The notes beneath the pieces are model-generated. The model made no database searches, had not been told where the DNA came from, and was given only the letters and a program-made list of their open reading frames with translations. A stretch of 64,000 bases of DNA from the NCBI GenBank assembly GCA_037957365.1, contig JARHVA010000021.1, positions 5,482,501-5,546,500 on the forward strand, written 5' to 3'. The position numbers and the translations under genes were made by a program. Shown here one piece after another: positions 34,469-46,091 of the stretch (position 1 is its first letter; every line of letters starts with the position of its first letter). This DNA comes from Torreya grandis (Eukaryota; Streptophyta; Pinopsida; Cupressales; Taxaceae).

Positions 34469-34478
34469 TATATAAATA
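34469..34478 (+). promoter_or_regulatory. TATA box upstream of CCCH exon copy 1
   Basis: TATATAAATA lies 47 bp before the ATG at 34516. The second copy has the same decamer at 41562-41571, also 47 bp before its ATG. Confidence 0.55.
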
Positions 34479-34515
34479 CCCTAGTGCACCTCACCTTCAT
34501 GATAGAATAAGATAA

Positions 34516-34785
34516 ATGGAAACATTGTTGGAGTCCCATAATGGAACACGAGTAGATTTTGTTGAAGACGAGGATAAAGAATAAATATTTAGGCACCATG
34601 AACTCAACTTATACAAAACCAAGCTTTGTTTCATATTCATGAATGGTAATTTTAAAAATGTACAATGTAAATATGCCCATGGAATGGAGGAGCTCAGGGC
34701 ACTTCCTAAATTTCCCCTTGAAAACAATTCTATCAATATCCAAAAAGATAATATTAACAAGGGGGAAGAAGCAATGACAAAATAA
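34516..34785 (+). pseudogene. CCCH zinc-finger exon, copy 1 (disabled)
   Basis: From the ATG at 34516 the frame reads METLLESHNGTRVDFVEDED, meets a TAA at codon 23 (34582), then continues with HELNLYKTKLCFIFMNG. The zinc-finger module is YKTKLC-x14-CKYAHGMEELRALP, close to plant CCCH proteins (K-T-x-L-C ... C-x-Y-A-H-G-x-x-E-L-R), which bind RNA. The expected second Cys is Phe (TTT). A one-base A deletion relative to copy 2 gives a TAA at 34783. With one Cys missing and two stops, this copy cannot make a working finger. LINE E sequence begins 27 bp later. Confidence 0.72.
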
Positions 34786-34814
34786 GCATGGGAAGCTATA
34801 AAAAATGTCGACTA

Positions 34815-36665
34815 GAGATAGACTCCTCAACCTCAATGGCATTAAATAAATTATCATGCAGATGGTCGTTGATAAGGCCATATAAGTAGATGCGTTTCCC
34901 TATGAGTTCTATCAAACCCTATGGGATATAGTTGGACCTGGTCTTCACAAAGTCTATTCTGAAGTTGCTTTGTCCAACTCTTTAGGGCATATCATTAATC
35001 AAGATAACATCATGTTCATTCTTAAATCCGATGACCCTGAGGTCATTATGAATTGGAGGCCCATCACCTTGCTTAATATTTCTTACAAAATCATAGCTAA
35101 AGCTTTAGCCCTCATAATCAAGCATCTTCTCTACTTAATTGTGATAAGTGAACAAACATCATGCATTCAACATAGATATATATTGGATAATGTTATTGAT
35201 TTTTGGGAAGGTGTGGAATGGGCTAGGATATCTAACCACAAGGCATTATTCATCAATATTGGCTTTGAGAAAGCTTATGATCGGATTGAATGGCCTTTTA
35301 TCATAAATATGTTCTAGGCTCTCAAATTTGGCCCTAGGTTTGTTCACACTATTAATATGTTATTTTAAGAAGTAGGTGTTTGCATTACTATTAATAATTC
35401 TCAATCCCAACACTTTGAGCTTCATAGATCTATTAAACAGGGGTGCCCCCTTGCACCTTCCCTTTATGTTTTGGTTGTTGAGGGTTTCAATGTTCTTTTG
35501 GATAGCCATACTTCCATGGGTTTGGTGAAGGGTATTTTTCTCCCTAACTCAGACCACCAATTGATCAATGGAAACTTTATTAATGACTCCTTCCTCACTC
35601 ACCAGGAGGATGAGGACTATGTTAAGTATGTTATGGAATGTCTTGACATTTTCTACCTTGATTTTGGGTCTTCCATTCAATGGAAGAATATACAATGTTA
35701 TTGCCAGTCCCTATCACCCAAACCTCCTTAGTTGGAGGGATATCAGTGGCAATGGATCCTTCTTAGGGTCCAGTTTAAATTCCTAGGAATTCAATTTTCT
35801 TTCAGAGCATCGCCTATAGAGTTTTGGTCATATGTGGTTTAAAGGGTAAAGGAAAAAATCTCCTTCTTGATCACTAGACCATTGACCCTAGATGGGAAAT
35901 TCTAGATTTGTTCTAAGGTGCTCATTGCTACTCATGTTTATTATTCATCTTGTTGGGCACCTTCTAATGCCTCTTATACGAAGCTAGAAAAGCTCTTAAG
36001 AGACTTTTTATGGGCCAATTATGAAGGGCACCATGATTTTCACCAAGTCTCTTGGGCTATTTATTGTTGCCCTAAAGTTGGTGGGCTTGGGCTCATTAAT
36101 ATTAAGCTTCAAGGGCTTGCTCTTGGTGTTAAGTGGATCATCAAAAGCTTGGAAGGGGATGAAGCTTGGAATATCTTATTAAGGCACTACATCGCTCAAG
36201 GTTGCACACTTGGTATAAAGGCCTCGCAAAGGATTAGTTTGCACAGTGTTCTCATCACTCCTATGTCGGTTAAGGTAGGGGCACTTTTATCAATCAAAGT
36301 ATCTAGAAGGTCTGGGAGAAACTCAAACCTCACTTAATCTAGGTGGGGGAAGGGTTTAGAAATGGGCTTTCTCTTAATTCTCAATCCCTGTGGTGGTCTC
36401 CCATGTTGAATTTATCAATGTCTCATTTGTCATGGTCCCTTGGATCAAAATCTTGAGGCTGTATAAAAAAGGTATTCACACAATTGGAGACCTCTTATGT
36501 AAGGCTACTTGGGATTGGCTTCCTTGGAATATGGTTAAATCTAAGTTTAATCTTAATGAGGAATATGGTGAATTCATTTCTAAATTACAAAGTTCCATAC
36601 TTGAAGAGTACTTACACAAAATTGGAATTTCCTCTCTTATGCCATGGTGGAAGGATTGGTCCTAG
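34815..36665 (+). pseudogene. LINE reverse transcriptase remnant of LINE E
   Basis: Blocks in order are YEFYQTLWDIVGPGL near 34900, INQDNIMFILKSDDPEVIMNWRPITLLNISYKI near 34988-35090, FEKAYDRIEWPFI near 35265-35303, SIKQGCPLAPSLYVLVVEGFNVLL near 35429-35500 and the active site near 35574-35600. The active site reads FIND where L1 has FADD or YADD, so one catalytic Asp is Asn. The L1 C-terminal region is open at 35918-36337 (LLRDFLWANYEGHHDFHQVSW and PKVGGLGLINIKLQGLALGVKW). Stops and frame changes occur throughout. Confidence 0.88.
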
Positions 36666-37171
36666 CCAATGGCTATGATTTTTATTGCTACTCCCTTAGG
36701 TTCGGTTATAATCTTTTGGCTCCTTAGCATATTGACACTAAAGCCCTCAATCATCTATGGTATCTCAAATCTCTCCATCACGTCGGGGTTCATATGTTTG
36801 ATAATATATGGGCAACTTCTATTGAACCTAAAAAAGCCCACTTCCTTTAGTGTATTATTTACCAAGGTCTACCTATGGGGTGACCGACTTAAACACATGG
36901 GGTTTTGATTCCCACTTGCCAAGCCTATCACCACCCAAAATCCATTAAGCATCTCTTTTAGTTTTGCTCTCATGTCTAGTTTGCCTAGAGATGGATTCAT
37001 ACCCTTTTCAAACCCTTTAGGGCTGAAATGTTCACTTGGAAGATGGTTTTCTTAGGGGAATTCTCCCTACTTCTTGCAAGATATAACATGTTTTGGTAAA
37101 TTTGTTGTACTAATGTTCTTTTTTAGATTTGAAAATCTACAAATAAAGCATGTTTTAATAATAAAATTTTG
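36666..37171 (+). pseudogene. LINE C-terminal zinc-finger (zf-RVT) region and 3' end of LINE E
   Basis: Near 36915-36985 the frame IPTCQAYHHPKSIKHLF followed by FCSHV matches the zf-RVT finger of plant L1 ORF2, where C-x2-C then H-L-F-x-x-C is expected. One Cys is replaced. AETFTWKMVF-like sequence follows. AATAAA-containing sequence and the A run at 37172-37181 end the element. Confidence 0.65.
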
Positions 37172-37249
37172 AAAAAAAAAATCTGTAACTAAAAAAATTG
37201 TTGTGATTGTTAATGTCACCCTCTATATTTATATTCAAATAAATAAGGT

Positions 37250-37560
37250 TCGGCTCGAGCTCTACCATTTGCAGCTCCTCTTGGAACATTGGGAGAATGC
37301 TCCTTGTGCGGTCAATCGTGAGCATCCAGATCCACCTCCCCACCATTCCCCCCACGGACATGGGCGTGGAAGGCTGCGTCGTTGATCTTGCAACTGACGA
37401 TCGGTCCCAAAGCTAGAGGAGTGCCTCTCCTCATTCTTGTTGGCCATTTCCTCTCTGAGGATTTGATAGGGGCAACAGAGATAATGGCGTGGGGGCGAGG
37501 GAGTGGGGGTGGCGGGGAGTTAGAGGCCCCCTCTATAGGATAAGTTCATGTGGTTGGTGT
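37250..37560 (-). other. GC-rich patch with a minus-strand reading frame
   Basis: This 300-bp patch is far richer in G and C, including CpG, than its surroundings. The minus-strand frame 37447-37262 (61 residues, MANKNEERHSSSFGTDRQLQ, then Arg/Pro/Gly/Trp-rich) opens after a purine-rich AGAGGAA context. I do not recognise a family. It may be a fragment of a host gene, a first exon, or a recent insertion that has not undergone C-to-T decay. Confidence 0.35.
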
Positions 37561-39179
37561 TAGCAATTTATCCTTTGAGATAGGATCCCCAACAACAAAA
37601 TGATAATTAAATTAACCAAAACACTGATGGTTAGGACCCCATCCTAGTTGATGAAGACCCCTTGGCTCAGGGGGCAAGGGGAACCCTCATAATCCTCCAC
37701 CTCCACCTGCTATCATGTTCATTGTTGTTGTTTAATGTTAACATTATTGTTTATGATCTTATTTTTCTTTTTTTTTTATTGATGTGCACTTAAGTTAACT
37801 GTGATGTTTGATCGTTTAGTGGTGTGGTTTGGACTTTACTCTTTCTGAAACTTCTTTAACTCGATTTGGTTTATTCGAAGTATGACTTTTCTACCAATAT
37901 TTTTTATATAATTAATAATGTATTATATCTTATTATATTAATTAAATTACCCTTTTCAAATTAAAAAAATAAATAAATAAAAATTATCCCTATATAATTA
38001 TACATAGTTTGTACAACCTTTAAAAAACAGATTATTAATCTATTTGGTACATTACATGAAAATTTAATACCCACGAGGCGTTTAATTGGCCTTGGATTTA
38101 TACATGAAAAGTGACATATTTAATTGTGCCTACATTATCTTATTGAAAATGTCTTGTTAAAGTTTATATACTAGCGATAATTATATTTAAACAAAAACTA
38201 TTTTTTTTTCTAAAGTTATTTTAAAAATTCAAGGTTTTAAAAGTTCATAAATTTAAAGAGAAATTGAGAAATATTTTATGGATAAATGACTTGGATTTTA
38301 TTTTGTTCATCGAATTTTATGTTGATAACATACAATTTATTATAAATAAAATTTACCGTAATATTTACAAAATATTTTTTCTATTTCAATTATTTTTTAA
38401 TTTATCCATCTATATATTTGAGATTATAATATACTGTTTATTATCATTGTAATCATAGATTTTTTATTGTATTCTTTCATAACATATAATCTATTTATAA
38501 ATAAAATTCAATCAATTTTTTAAAAATATCTCTCTATTTTGATATATATTTTAATTTTTCTATTTATATATTAAAATTATAATATATAATTTATGGATAT
38601 TGTAATGATGAATTATACATTGTAATCTAAAATGTATGAATGGACAAATAAAATCTATTCTATTTCTTAAAAATATTTTTCTCTAATTTAAAATATTGTT
38701 TATGATATAATTTTTTTAAGATAGATACGATTTTGGTGGGATCTTTATCTTATATGCTTTTGACTGGAGTTTCAATTGATCTGAGACACAATCGAAGGCC
38801 CAGATCCCCAAGTACACAAATACCAAAATTACCAACAATCAAATTTATCTTATTTCAAACACATGATTTCTCGCTATAAAAAGTCCCCATCATGTATCCA
38901 ATCCCAAGGAAACTCCCCTCTTCCCTCATCTACAGGGTATATGCCACTCATGAAGCCATTCCCATAGTAAAAAGGAAGAAGATGTCATGCAGAGGAGGAG
39001 TGGCATGTTGTTCTTGTAGACTTTATTGTCAAATATCAGCAAAATGAGTTTATTAATAATTGTTAGGAGGAATTTGAATGCCAAGATATCAAAACCATTA
39101 ATCTTGATGGTTTCCAATAAAATTTTATTCATCAAATATCTGAGGATAAACTAAACTGATATGTAAGTACATCCAAATC
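37561..39179. other. No gene seen; very AT-rich spacer
   Basis: The stretch 37750-38760 is extremely AT-rich with long A and T runs. At 38874-38895 there is TATAAAAAGTCCCC, a possible TATA box, but no recognisable frame follows it. Confidence 0.5.
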
Positions 39180-39570
39180 AGCCATTATAATTTTGTAGAT
39201 TTATATATTTTGTATCTTCATGGGTGAAGATTAATGGTTTTTCTCCCCATATGGTAGCTAACACCATCTAGGTTAATGCTACATATTATATGTTTAATCA
39301 TGACATGGTATATGATGGAATCATCACTTTGATAGCACTATTTTTCACCTCAATTCGGAGTGGACTTGGAAAACCACACTCTTTGGACAATGTTTGATTT
39401 TGATGGAGAAACCTTTGGGATCGTCAATCTCTATGACTTCAACATTGTTTCTAAGTGAGCAACATTTTTATGGTGGTTGATTGATCAACTCCCTATTTTC
39501 CACTAATTAATATGTGGAAATTTCAATACAGTTGAATCTACATAAGATAAAGATAGAATTCATATATAGA
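39180..39570 (+). pseudogene. Second LINE endonuclease fragment
   Basis: At 39399-39546 one frame reads DFDGETFGIVNLYDFNIVSK, stop, ATFLWWLIDQLPIF, stop, LICGNFNTVES. This matches the L1 endonuclease blocks V-N-V-Y-A-x-N, L-W-x-x-L and the ICGDFN catalytic motif (here GNFN). It is homologous to but diverged from the equivalent part of LINE E near 30243. It stops about 130 bp before CCCH unit copy 2; no RT follows it. Confidence 0.75.
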
Positions 39571-39698
39571 TTGTATTTTTCAATATGGTAAGGATGTTAA
39601 TATGTATGTAAGGATGTGTAGGTTTGTTTGATGTTTTATTAACTCAAATTAATGGTGACATTAACAAAATATGTCTATGTGTGTGTGTTTCATCTAAG

Positions 39699-41912
39699 AA
39701 AGGAAGTTTGATATCACGCAAAGAGGAAGTTTGATTAAGGATCTCAAACGAAGAAAATTTCTAGTCATTTTTTCATAATGAAACAATCATTTTTCTTATT
39801 GAGTCTAGCAAATAATCCCTAGCATTTTGATAGCTTAATGCACACAGAATAGAGATTGGGCATCCAATCATTATTAGGTGAGTTAATCTCAAATCATTAT
39901 CTTTGGGTGAATGGCTTGTAGGATCATTTTTTTTCAATTATCCAACTTGTACATATAACAAAGAAATAAGATGTATATGAGTTTTTTTTCCTAGATGAAA
40001 ATCAAAACAAAATTATCATTAATTTTTATACATATTTATAGGGTCATGATTTCATTCTTGTTAAATCCCTATTTTATGATTAGAAGGTGGCTCAAGTTAG
40101 CATCAAATCAAGGTAAGATATATCCTCTAAATAACTCAAATAATATAGTGTATCTTTATTTTTTATAATAATATGTTATTGAAAATATGGAATCATTGGC
40201 TTATTTTAAACATAGCTCTATGAATTATTTATAGCTTGACACACGTAGACCAAAGATTTGGCATGCAACCAATGTTAGGTAAGTTAATCTTGAATCAATA
40301 TCTTTATGTGAATATGGCAAGAAGATTGTTTTGTCTCAGTTTTGTTGCTAATGTTGATCTCATTTTTTTAATCAATACACTTCTTCTCATAAACTTCTTA
40401 TAGATTTGTAGGGTTATGGATTTATTCTTACCAAAACCTTTTTTTACATTATAAGGTGGTCAGGTTTAGCATTAGATCAAGATAAAATTTGTCCTTGAAA
40501 TAACTCAAAGAATTGGTTGTGCCTTCAATTCTTTATATTACTATGTTGTTTGACAACATAGAATAATTGGCTTCTTATAAAGAGATATTTTTTAATAGTT
40601 TATGACTTTTCTTAGGAACTATGTAAAAATAGGTTGTGGGTTTGAAACATTGTATTATTTTGAGAGCTCATTATACAATACCATAGATTGGGCATAAAAC
40701 CATTTTTAAGTGAGTTGAGCTTGAAAAAGCGTCTCTACGTGAATGTAGCAAGAATATTTTTTTGCTCAATTTTTAATGATACTGATATCAATTTTGTTAA
40801 TCAATATAATTTTGTAGTCACTCAAATTTGGTCATGAATGCTCGATAATGTCAATTTTAGCTCACTTTCATTTTAATTGACTAAGCACTTAATTTGAACC
40901 TATTTAGCAGCTCACTTTATCCTAAATACAAACTTATCACTTTTTAAGCTACTATTTTGTGCCTACATAAATGTTCTTAATCATTAAAAGCCCTTCTAAG
41001 CATCTATATAAATATCCCATATTCCAAATTTCACATGTTTCATTTCAAGATAGGGTTGACTAGTATGGGTCAACAGTGGTGATCAGTCTTGACCCCTATG
41101 TGTATATCTTAACCTTCACCTTACTAATAGCTACTTTTCAAAGTTAGACCCTCATTTACAATTTGGTCCATATTTTTTTGACAGATAGCACGTGATATTT
41201 TCTACTTGTGGATTGTTATAAAGACACATCTAAATCACTTATTTTGTCACTTAAAATTTTTCAATATTGAGGTACACTTACATTATTTGATACAGAGAAA
41301 AACTTCCTTATTATTCTTAAATATGATTTTAATCATTTAAAGCAGTCCTTAACCAAGTTAAAAGCCCATTATATCCAAGTTAAAGTAAAGCATCTTGAAT
41401 TATTCAAGCCATTTCTATATACATATATGTAATAAAAGGAGTACAATCATACAAAACACTTTAAGTAGGAGAACTACATAGACTTGATTTCCATCTAAAT
41501 GGAAAGAAATAAATCATTTTATGGATAATAAATTAAAATAGGCATTTAATAACATTGCATATATATAAATACCCTAGTGCACCTCACCGTCATGATAGAA
41601 TAAGTTAAATGAAAATATTTTCAGAGTCCCATAATGGAACACGAGCAGATATTGTTGAAGAGGAGGATAAAGAATAAATATTTAGGTGCCATGAACTCAA
41701 CTTATACAAAACCTGGCTTTACTTCATCTTCATGAATGGTAATTGTAAAAATGTACAATGTAAATATGCCCATGGAATGGAGGAGCTCAGGATGCTTCCT
41801 AAATTTCCCCATGAAAACAATTCTAGTATCAATATGATCCCAAAAGACAATACTAACAAGGGGGAAAATGCAATGACAAAAATAAGCATGGGAAGCTATA
41901 AAAAATGTCGAC
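39699..41912 (+). repeat. CCCH unit, copy 2
   Basis: It is the full-length partner of 32597-34812, with the same internal three-repeat structure (anchors at 39855, 40256, 40686), TATA box and exon. Sequence beyond 41912 differs from copy 1, where LINE E begins. Copy 2 therefore keeps more of the original downstream context, up to the insertion of element G at 42008. Confidence 0.9.
41562..41571 (+). promoter_or_regulatory. TATA box upstream of CCCH exon copy 2
   Basis: TATATAAATA is placed 47 bp before the ATG at 41609, exactly as in copy 1. Conservation of element and spacing suggests the source unit carried a promoter. Confidence 0.55.
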
Positions 41913-41932
41913 CATGGATTTACAATCACTGA
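41609..41932 (+). pseudogene. CCCH zinc-finger exon, copy 2 (disabled)
   Basis: The frame starts MKIFSESHNGTRADIVEEED and meets TAA at codon 23 (41675), the same codon as in copy 1. It then runs open to TGA at 41930. The finger is YKTWLY-x7-NCKNVQCKYAHGMEELR: the first Cys is now Tyr (TAC), while the second, third and His ligands are kept. The pattern is C-x7-C-x4-C-x3-H, slightly shorter than the common C-x8-C-x5-C-x3-H. The frame extends past the point where copy 1 stops, through MGSYKKCRPW. Sequence between 41932 and 42007 may be further coding, split from its continuation by element G. Confidence 0.72.
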
Positions 41933-42007
41933 ATGGCATCCAATAGTTGCTATTTTGGAGAAAATTATTAGTATTCTGATGAAGATGTAGATCATGGGGA
42001 TGGTCCC

Positions 42008-43220
42008 TATAGACTAGGAATTTGAATCAAGAGAGGATTATTAATATCATGTTAGTTCCAAAATGAAAACAAAATAAAAGAAACACACTAGCATAAAATC
42101 TCTAGGCCTAGTCACTATGGAGCTTAGTGAGGAAAAACCATTTAACAACACAACTAGAAATGGAAAGAAATGAGAAACATGAATACAAAACACAAATTTC
42201 TTACCAAATCTTTGATTGCTCCAAAAGGTTCCTTCTTTGGCTTGCTCGGCTTGTGCTTCAAGAGATCTTCTTCAATGGATTGTGCTACATTCATATCCTC
42301 CTGGCACCTTTGGCTTTGGCTTGGCTTGGTTAAAGAATTTAGCATTATAACACTAATTGTAATAGATTTTGGAATTATTTGTGTGTTATAACTTTGCATT
42401 ATCCAAACTTAAAAATGATGTTCATGGCTCTTCTATTTATAGATTTTCAAAATGGTTCAGGATCAACCATGACCGTCCATCTCAAGATTGAGATGTGTGG
42501 CCATGAATAAATCTAATTATATAATTAAATTTATAAATATCCCCCATAAATATTTGGGATAGAGGGGAATTGAAGAGGCATGAAGGGTTTTAATGAGGCA
42601 TGGGTTGGCTTAATCATGATATTTTATGTATTTATGACTTGTGGATGCCACCCTATAAAAATGATGTCATTTGATGATGCAGATATTCAATATTCATTTT
42701 CAAAAATAAATAATCAAAAATCTCTGTGGAATTCTTAATTAGGCTCTTTATTTGGATTAATTAACTCTTAAACATGATTAGGCAACTTTGATGCAAATCT
42801 TGGCTCTCTGTGTACAAATTAATCAAATCGGTCAAAATGTCTCATTATTGGTTCAAAATTTAACTGGATTGGAATTGGAGGGTGATGTCAAATGCATTAG
42901 ATTTCTTATCCCATTTAAGAATTTTCCAACATAAAATAGTAAAGGCACCTGTCTTGTGCAATAAATTTGATAGAAAAGAGCAATCTAGAGCACCTAGGTG
43001 CAAAAATGACATTTTGGCTCAAAATGATCTGATCAAAGTTAGTTGGCTCATAAATTGAATTTCCCCATTTAATGATACCCTAGGAAAAATTAGCATTTGA
43101 ATATGATAGGTTTACATTATTTAACATGTTTTAATGTTTTTAGGCCAAATTATGCATTTTGATAGAAATTGATCAAAAGCCTGGTTGGATGTTATCGATG
43201 GCTAGTTTTAGGTGTCTATA
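42008..43220 (-). repeat. 3' LTR of element G (left copy)
   Basis: It matches 50228-51459 throughout. Plus-strand ends are TATAGACTAGG and GTGTCTATA; the terminal TG and CA have decayed to TA. A minus-strand TATA box lies at 42433-42441. Confidence 0.9.
42433..42441 (-). promoter_or_regulatory. TATA box in the left LTR of element G
   Basis: The minus strand reads CTATAAATAGAAGAGCC, a classical plant TATA context. The right LTR keeps the same string at 50654-50662. Confidence 0.65.
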
Positions 43221-46091
43221 TTTTACCCCTATTTGGGAAGATGTTACAAACCATAGGTAAAGCAATGTATTCTCAATTAATGATAAATGGCCTGTATGCC
43301 AAAATAAAAATGATGATGAAAGAGAGAAGCTCCCAAATGGTGTTTGAAAATCCTATGATGATCCCCCATCGAGGGAGTCTTCACATATGTGGATGGACAG
43401 TCCCTTAAAAAGAAGTAAGAAAAAAGGTGTAATTAACTCATGGGTGAGATTAATCCAAATGATAAAATGCTTGCATGCATTTACTTAAAAGGTATTGATT
43501 TGCCCAAAGGCAGTTATAATTAAGAATAAAAATCAAAATAATGATTTGTCCATAGGTGGTTATAATCATTAAGAGGATCTAGATTGGTTAAAGATGATTG
43601 TGCCCTAGTTAGGGATAATTATCAAGCATAACTAAAGGATATAACCTAGAATATAGATTAAAGATGAGTCGGTGCAAACGTAGATGCGATGGTCTAATGA
43701 CTAAAAAAACCACAAACAACCAAGCATACGAGGATGATCAAAGTAATGAAAGAGATGGATAGAAGAATGAGATTCATCTATAAAAAATATTTAGTTGTAC
43801 CTACAAATGAGAAGATGCTCGTCCTTATTAGCAATAAAACAACTAGAATGGTCAATGGATTGATTTGATCAAGATGGGTGGAAGGATTTACCAAGGTGCT
43901 AAGGAAAAACTTCTATGGGTCCATTGCTAGTAGACCTTCTTGAAGCTATTTTTGTTGTAACACAGATGGTATGAATCACGATAGAACACCATGAAGAATA
44001 TCCTAAAATATGGTTAAGGACTTACTCCCGATCTAATAAACAATTGAAAATAATGCACCAATGATAAAAACTATGATGACAATGTTGATGTATGAATATG
44101 GATGGACTCAAGAATAATTTGTTTCAGGAATCACCCAATGAATGCATATAAACTGAGTCAAAGCAACAATACTGAAAGCAAATAAATAGGCAAGTGAACA
44201 AAGAAAGAAACAAACAGATAAACAACTTGAAATAAATAAACAAATAAAAAGTGTGAAAACAAAAGTAAAGGAAAGCATCTTAACAATGACCATGTCCTAT
44301 AGGTCAGATAGAGAATAACTAACTAGGCTTAGACAAGACAAATATTTTTGGATTTTGAAATATTTAGATTTTTTTAGAATTTTGAGGTATCGCAACTCAT
44401 TAGAGAATGACAAGATACCTACTCATAAAATGGTGAGAGTGTTGACTTAGATTGCTCACAAAATGATGAGAGCATATGCAAAAGGGGACTAAGGTGACCT
44501 CAACATGAATTAAGCATGACCCACATAGTCCCAAAATAACCTCAAGTTAAAGTAATTACGTTCACACAAAAGATGGGGAAAAACCAACTAGGTCCCAACA
44601 AGTTCTCAAATCCAGCAAATGGCCAGTTAAATGAAAATAATAATGGAAAGGTGATGTGGTAATGCATGATAAATAAATTTTTCCCCAAATTTTTCCATAG
44701 GTATTTATAAGTAGGATAAAATGGATTAGATCAATGATACTAATTTTCCTATAGGCGGTTACAATTAGTTTCAAGATCGGTGAACACTAATTTTTCCATA
44801 GGCAGTTATAATTAGGCTCACATAAACAAACTTGATATAAGATGAAAAATGAAAGATATCTTGCCAAATCAATTGACACTACTTTTATAGACTATTATTA
44901 TAAACATGGATTTGATTGATTATTAAAACTTGATCGTAATCTCCTCATAAAAAGTGCGGGAAGAACCAAAGAAATCAAGATCAAATAGGATTAGCTAGGA
45001 TGTCTTAAAATAGGCTTGGGTCTAGATAGGAATGGTATGATAGGATGGAATGGTCTAGGATAATGATGGGTTTTGAAAGATTGAATAAAATAGTAAGAGG
45101 GTTTCCCCCAAGTGGTGGGGTGATTGGTTGGGATATGTGACAATGGAAAAAGGAATGGTAAATGAAAATGGCATGGTACATGTTTTTGACTGATGATGGT
45201 TGTTAGTTTTGGATGTGTTTGGCCTGGATGTGGTTTTGGCATATGATTCTATTGTTCTTGTTGAAGTGGAAATGCACATCCTAATCAGAAAATGATACAA
45301 ACAAAATACATGATCATGTTAATTGTTATCTCACACCTCATCTGAATAGTTGCTCTATCAAGAATTGGTTCCAGATTTGGATACCAATAATTCTTTTGTG
45401 ATCTTCATTGGTCATTGATTCAATTTATTTCAAACATTAATACAAAGTATTTTTGTAGCCTATACAAAGGAAAGTGCGACTATGGATGGTAAATAGGGAT
45501 AAATGTAGGATGATAGGTTTGTTTGTGAAATGGAATGGCAAATAATAATGGAATGTATAATGGTTAGAAAATAAATAAAGATAGAGACTTTCAGTCACAC
45601 ATAAGGTTGTTGATGTTGAATTTGACATAAATTTGCATGTGGTAGGGTCAAAGACTTTTGAATACTCTCTCGATAAGACTACCAAATTCTTCTATTGTTT
45701 TGACTTGAGAGTAGCTACCATCTAATTAGGTTGTAGATTGGAATCTATTTTGATTTGATCTTTGATTTTGTTTTCATTAAGAAGTGAAGAACTTTTGCGT
45801 TCATCTATTGTTGCTTCGATGAGGTTTTTACCAATAAAGTTGTCTTGATTGTCCCATAGTGCCTCTCAAAAGGTTTCACTAAGGAGTGTTGACTTCTGAC
45901 TTGGATTGACTTCTAGCACCTCTAAAAAATTTTCACTAGAAGATGCCGAATTTAAACTTTGATTCTCTCCTAGTGCCTATGAAAATATTTCACTAGGAGA
46001 GCATTCTTCTTCTACGAAAAATGTGATCTTGGCCTCCTTGCTCTTCTTCAACTACTATGTTTCCATGGATGTAGTTCAACAAAGTGTGATT
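43221..46091 (-). other. Interior of element G, 3' part, no coding domain recognised
   Basis: No pol motif is visible. A minus-strand peptide motif NYNxLWxN recurs from plus-strand words like CCATAGGCAGTTATAATTA near 43502, 43548, 44744 and 44794. The same motif lies in the gag-like frame near 46680. Confidence 0.5.

Larger units (their letters stand above)
32597..34812 (+). repeat. CCCH unit, copy 1 (2.2-kb dispersed direct duplication)
   Basis: The segment from AGGAAGTTTGATATCA to AAAAATGTCGAC is repeated at 39699-41912 with nearly identical length (2216 and 2214 bp) and scattered substitutions. It contains three diverged internal repeats of 400-440 bp, a TATA box and an exon encoding a CCCH zinc finger. 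Gypsy fragment F abuts its left edge and LINE E reverse transcriptase its right edge. Confidence 0.9.
28740..37181 (+). mobile_element. L1-type LINE E, degenerate and interrupted
   Basis: Remnants of ORF1 (DUF4283-like), AP-type endonuclease, reverse transcriptase and a zinc-knuckle C-terminus occur in the order expected for plant L1 elements. A run of ten A (37172-37181) follows an AATAAA-bearing 3' end. Foreign DNA occupies about 31006-34814 (a gypsy fragment and a CCCH unit), leaving roughly 4.6 kb of LINE sequence. The 5' boundary is uncertain and lies just right of element D. All parts contain stops. Confidence 0.82.

Noticed and set aside
34497..34881. Minus-strand frames over the CCCH exon and their counterpart at 41702-41995
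   Set aside because: They are opposite-strand shadows of the CCCH exon, which has a recognisable motif on the plus strand.
38264..38452. AT-rich Ile/Phe/Tyr frame resembling an organellar membrane protein
   Set aside because: Composition alone explains it; no tRNA, rRNA or organellar gene lies nearby.
42127..42399. Reading frames in the LTR of element G, also seen at 50353-50731
   Set aside because: They are carried by the LTR pair, differ by frame between copies, and have no motif.
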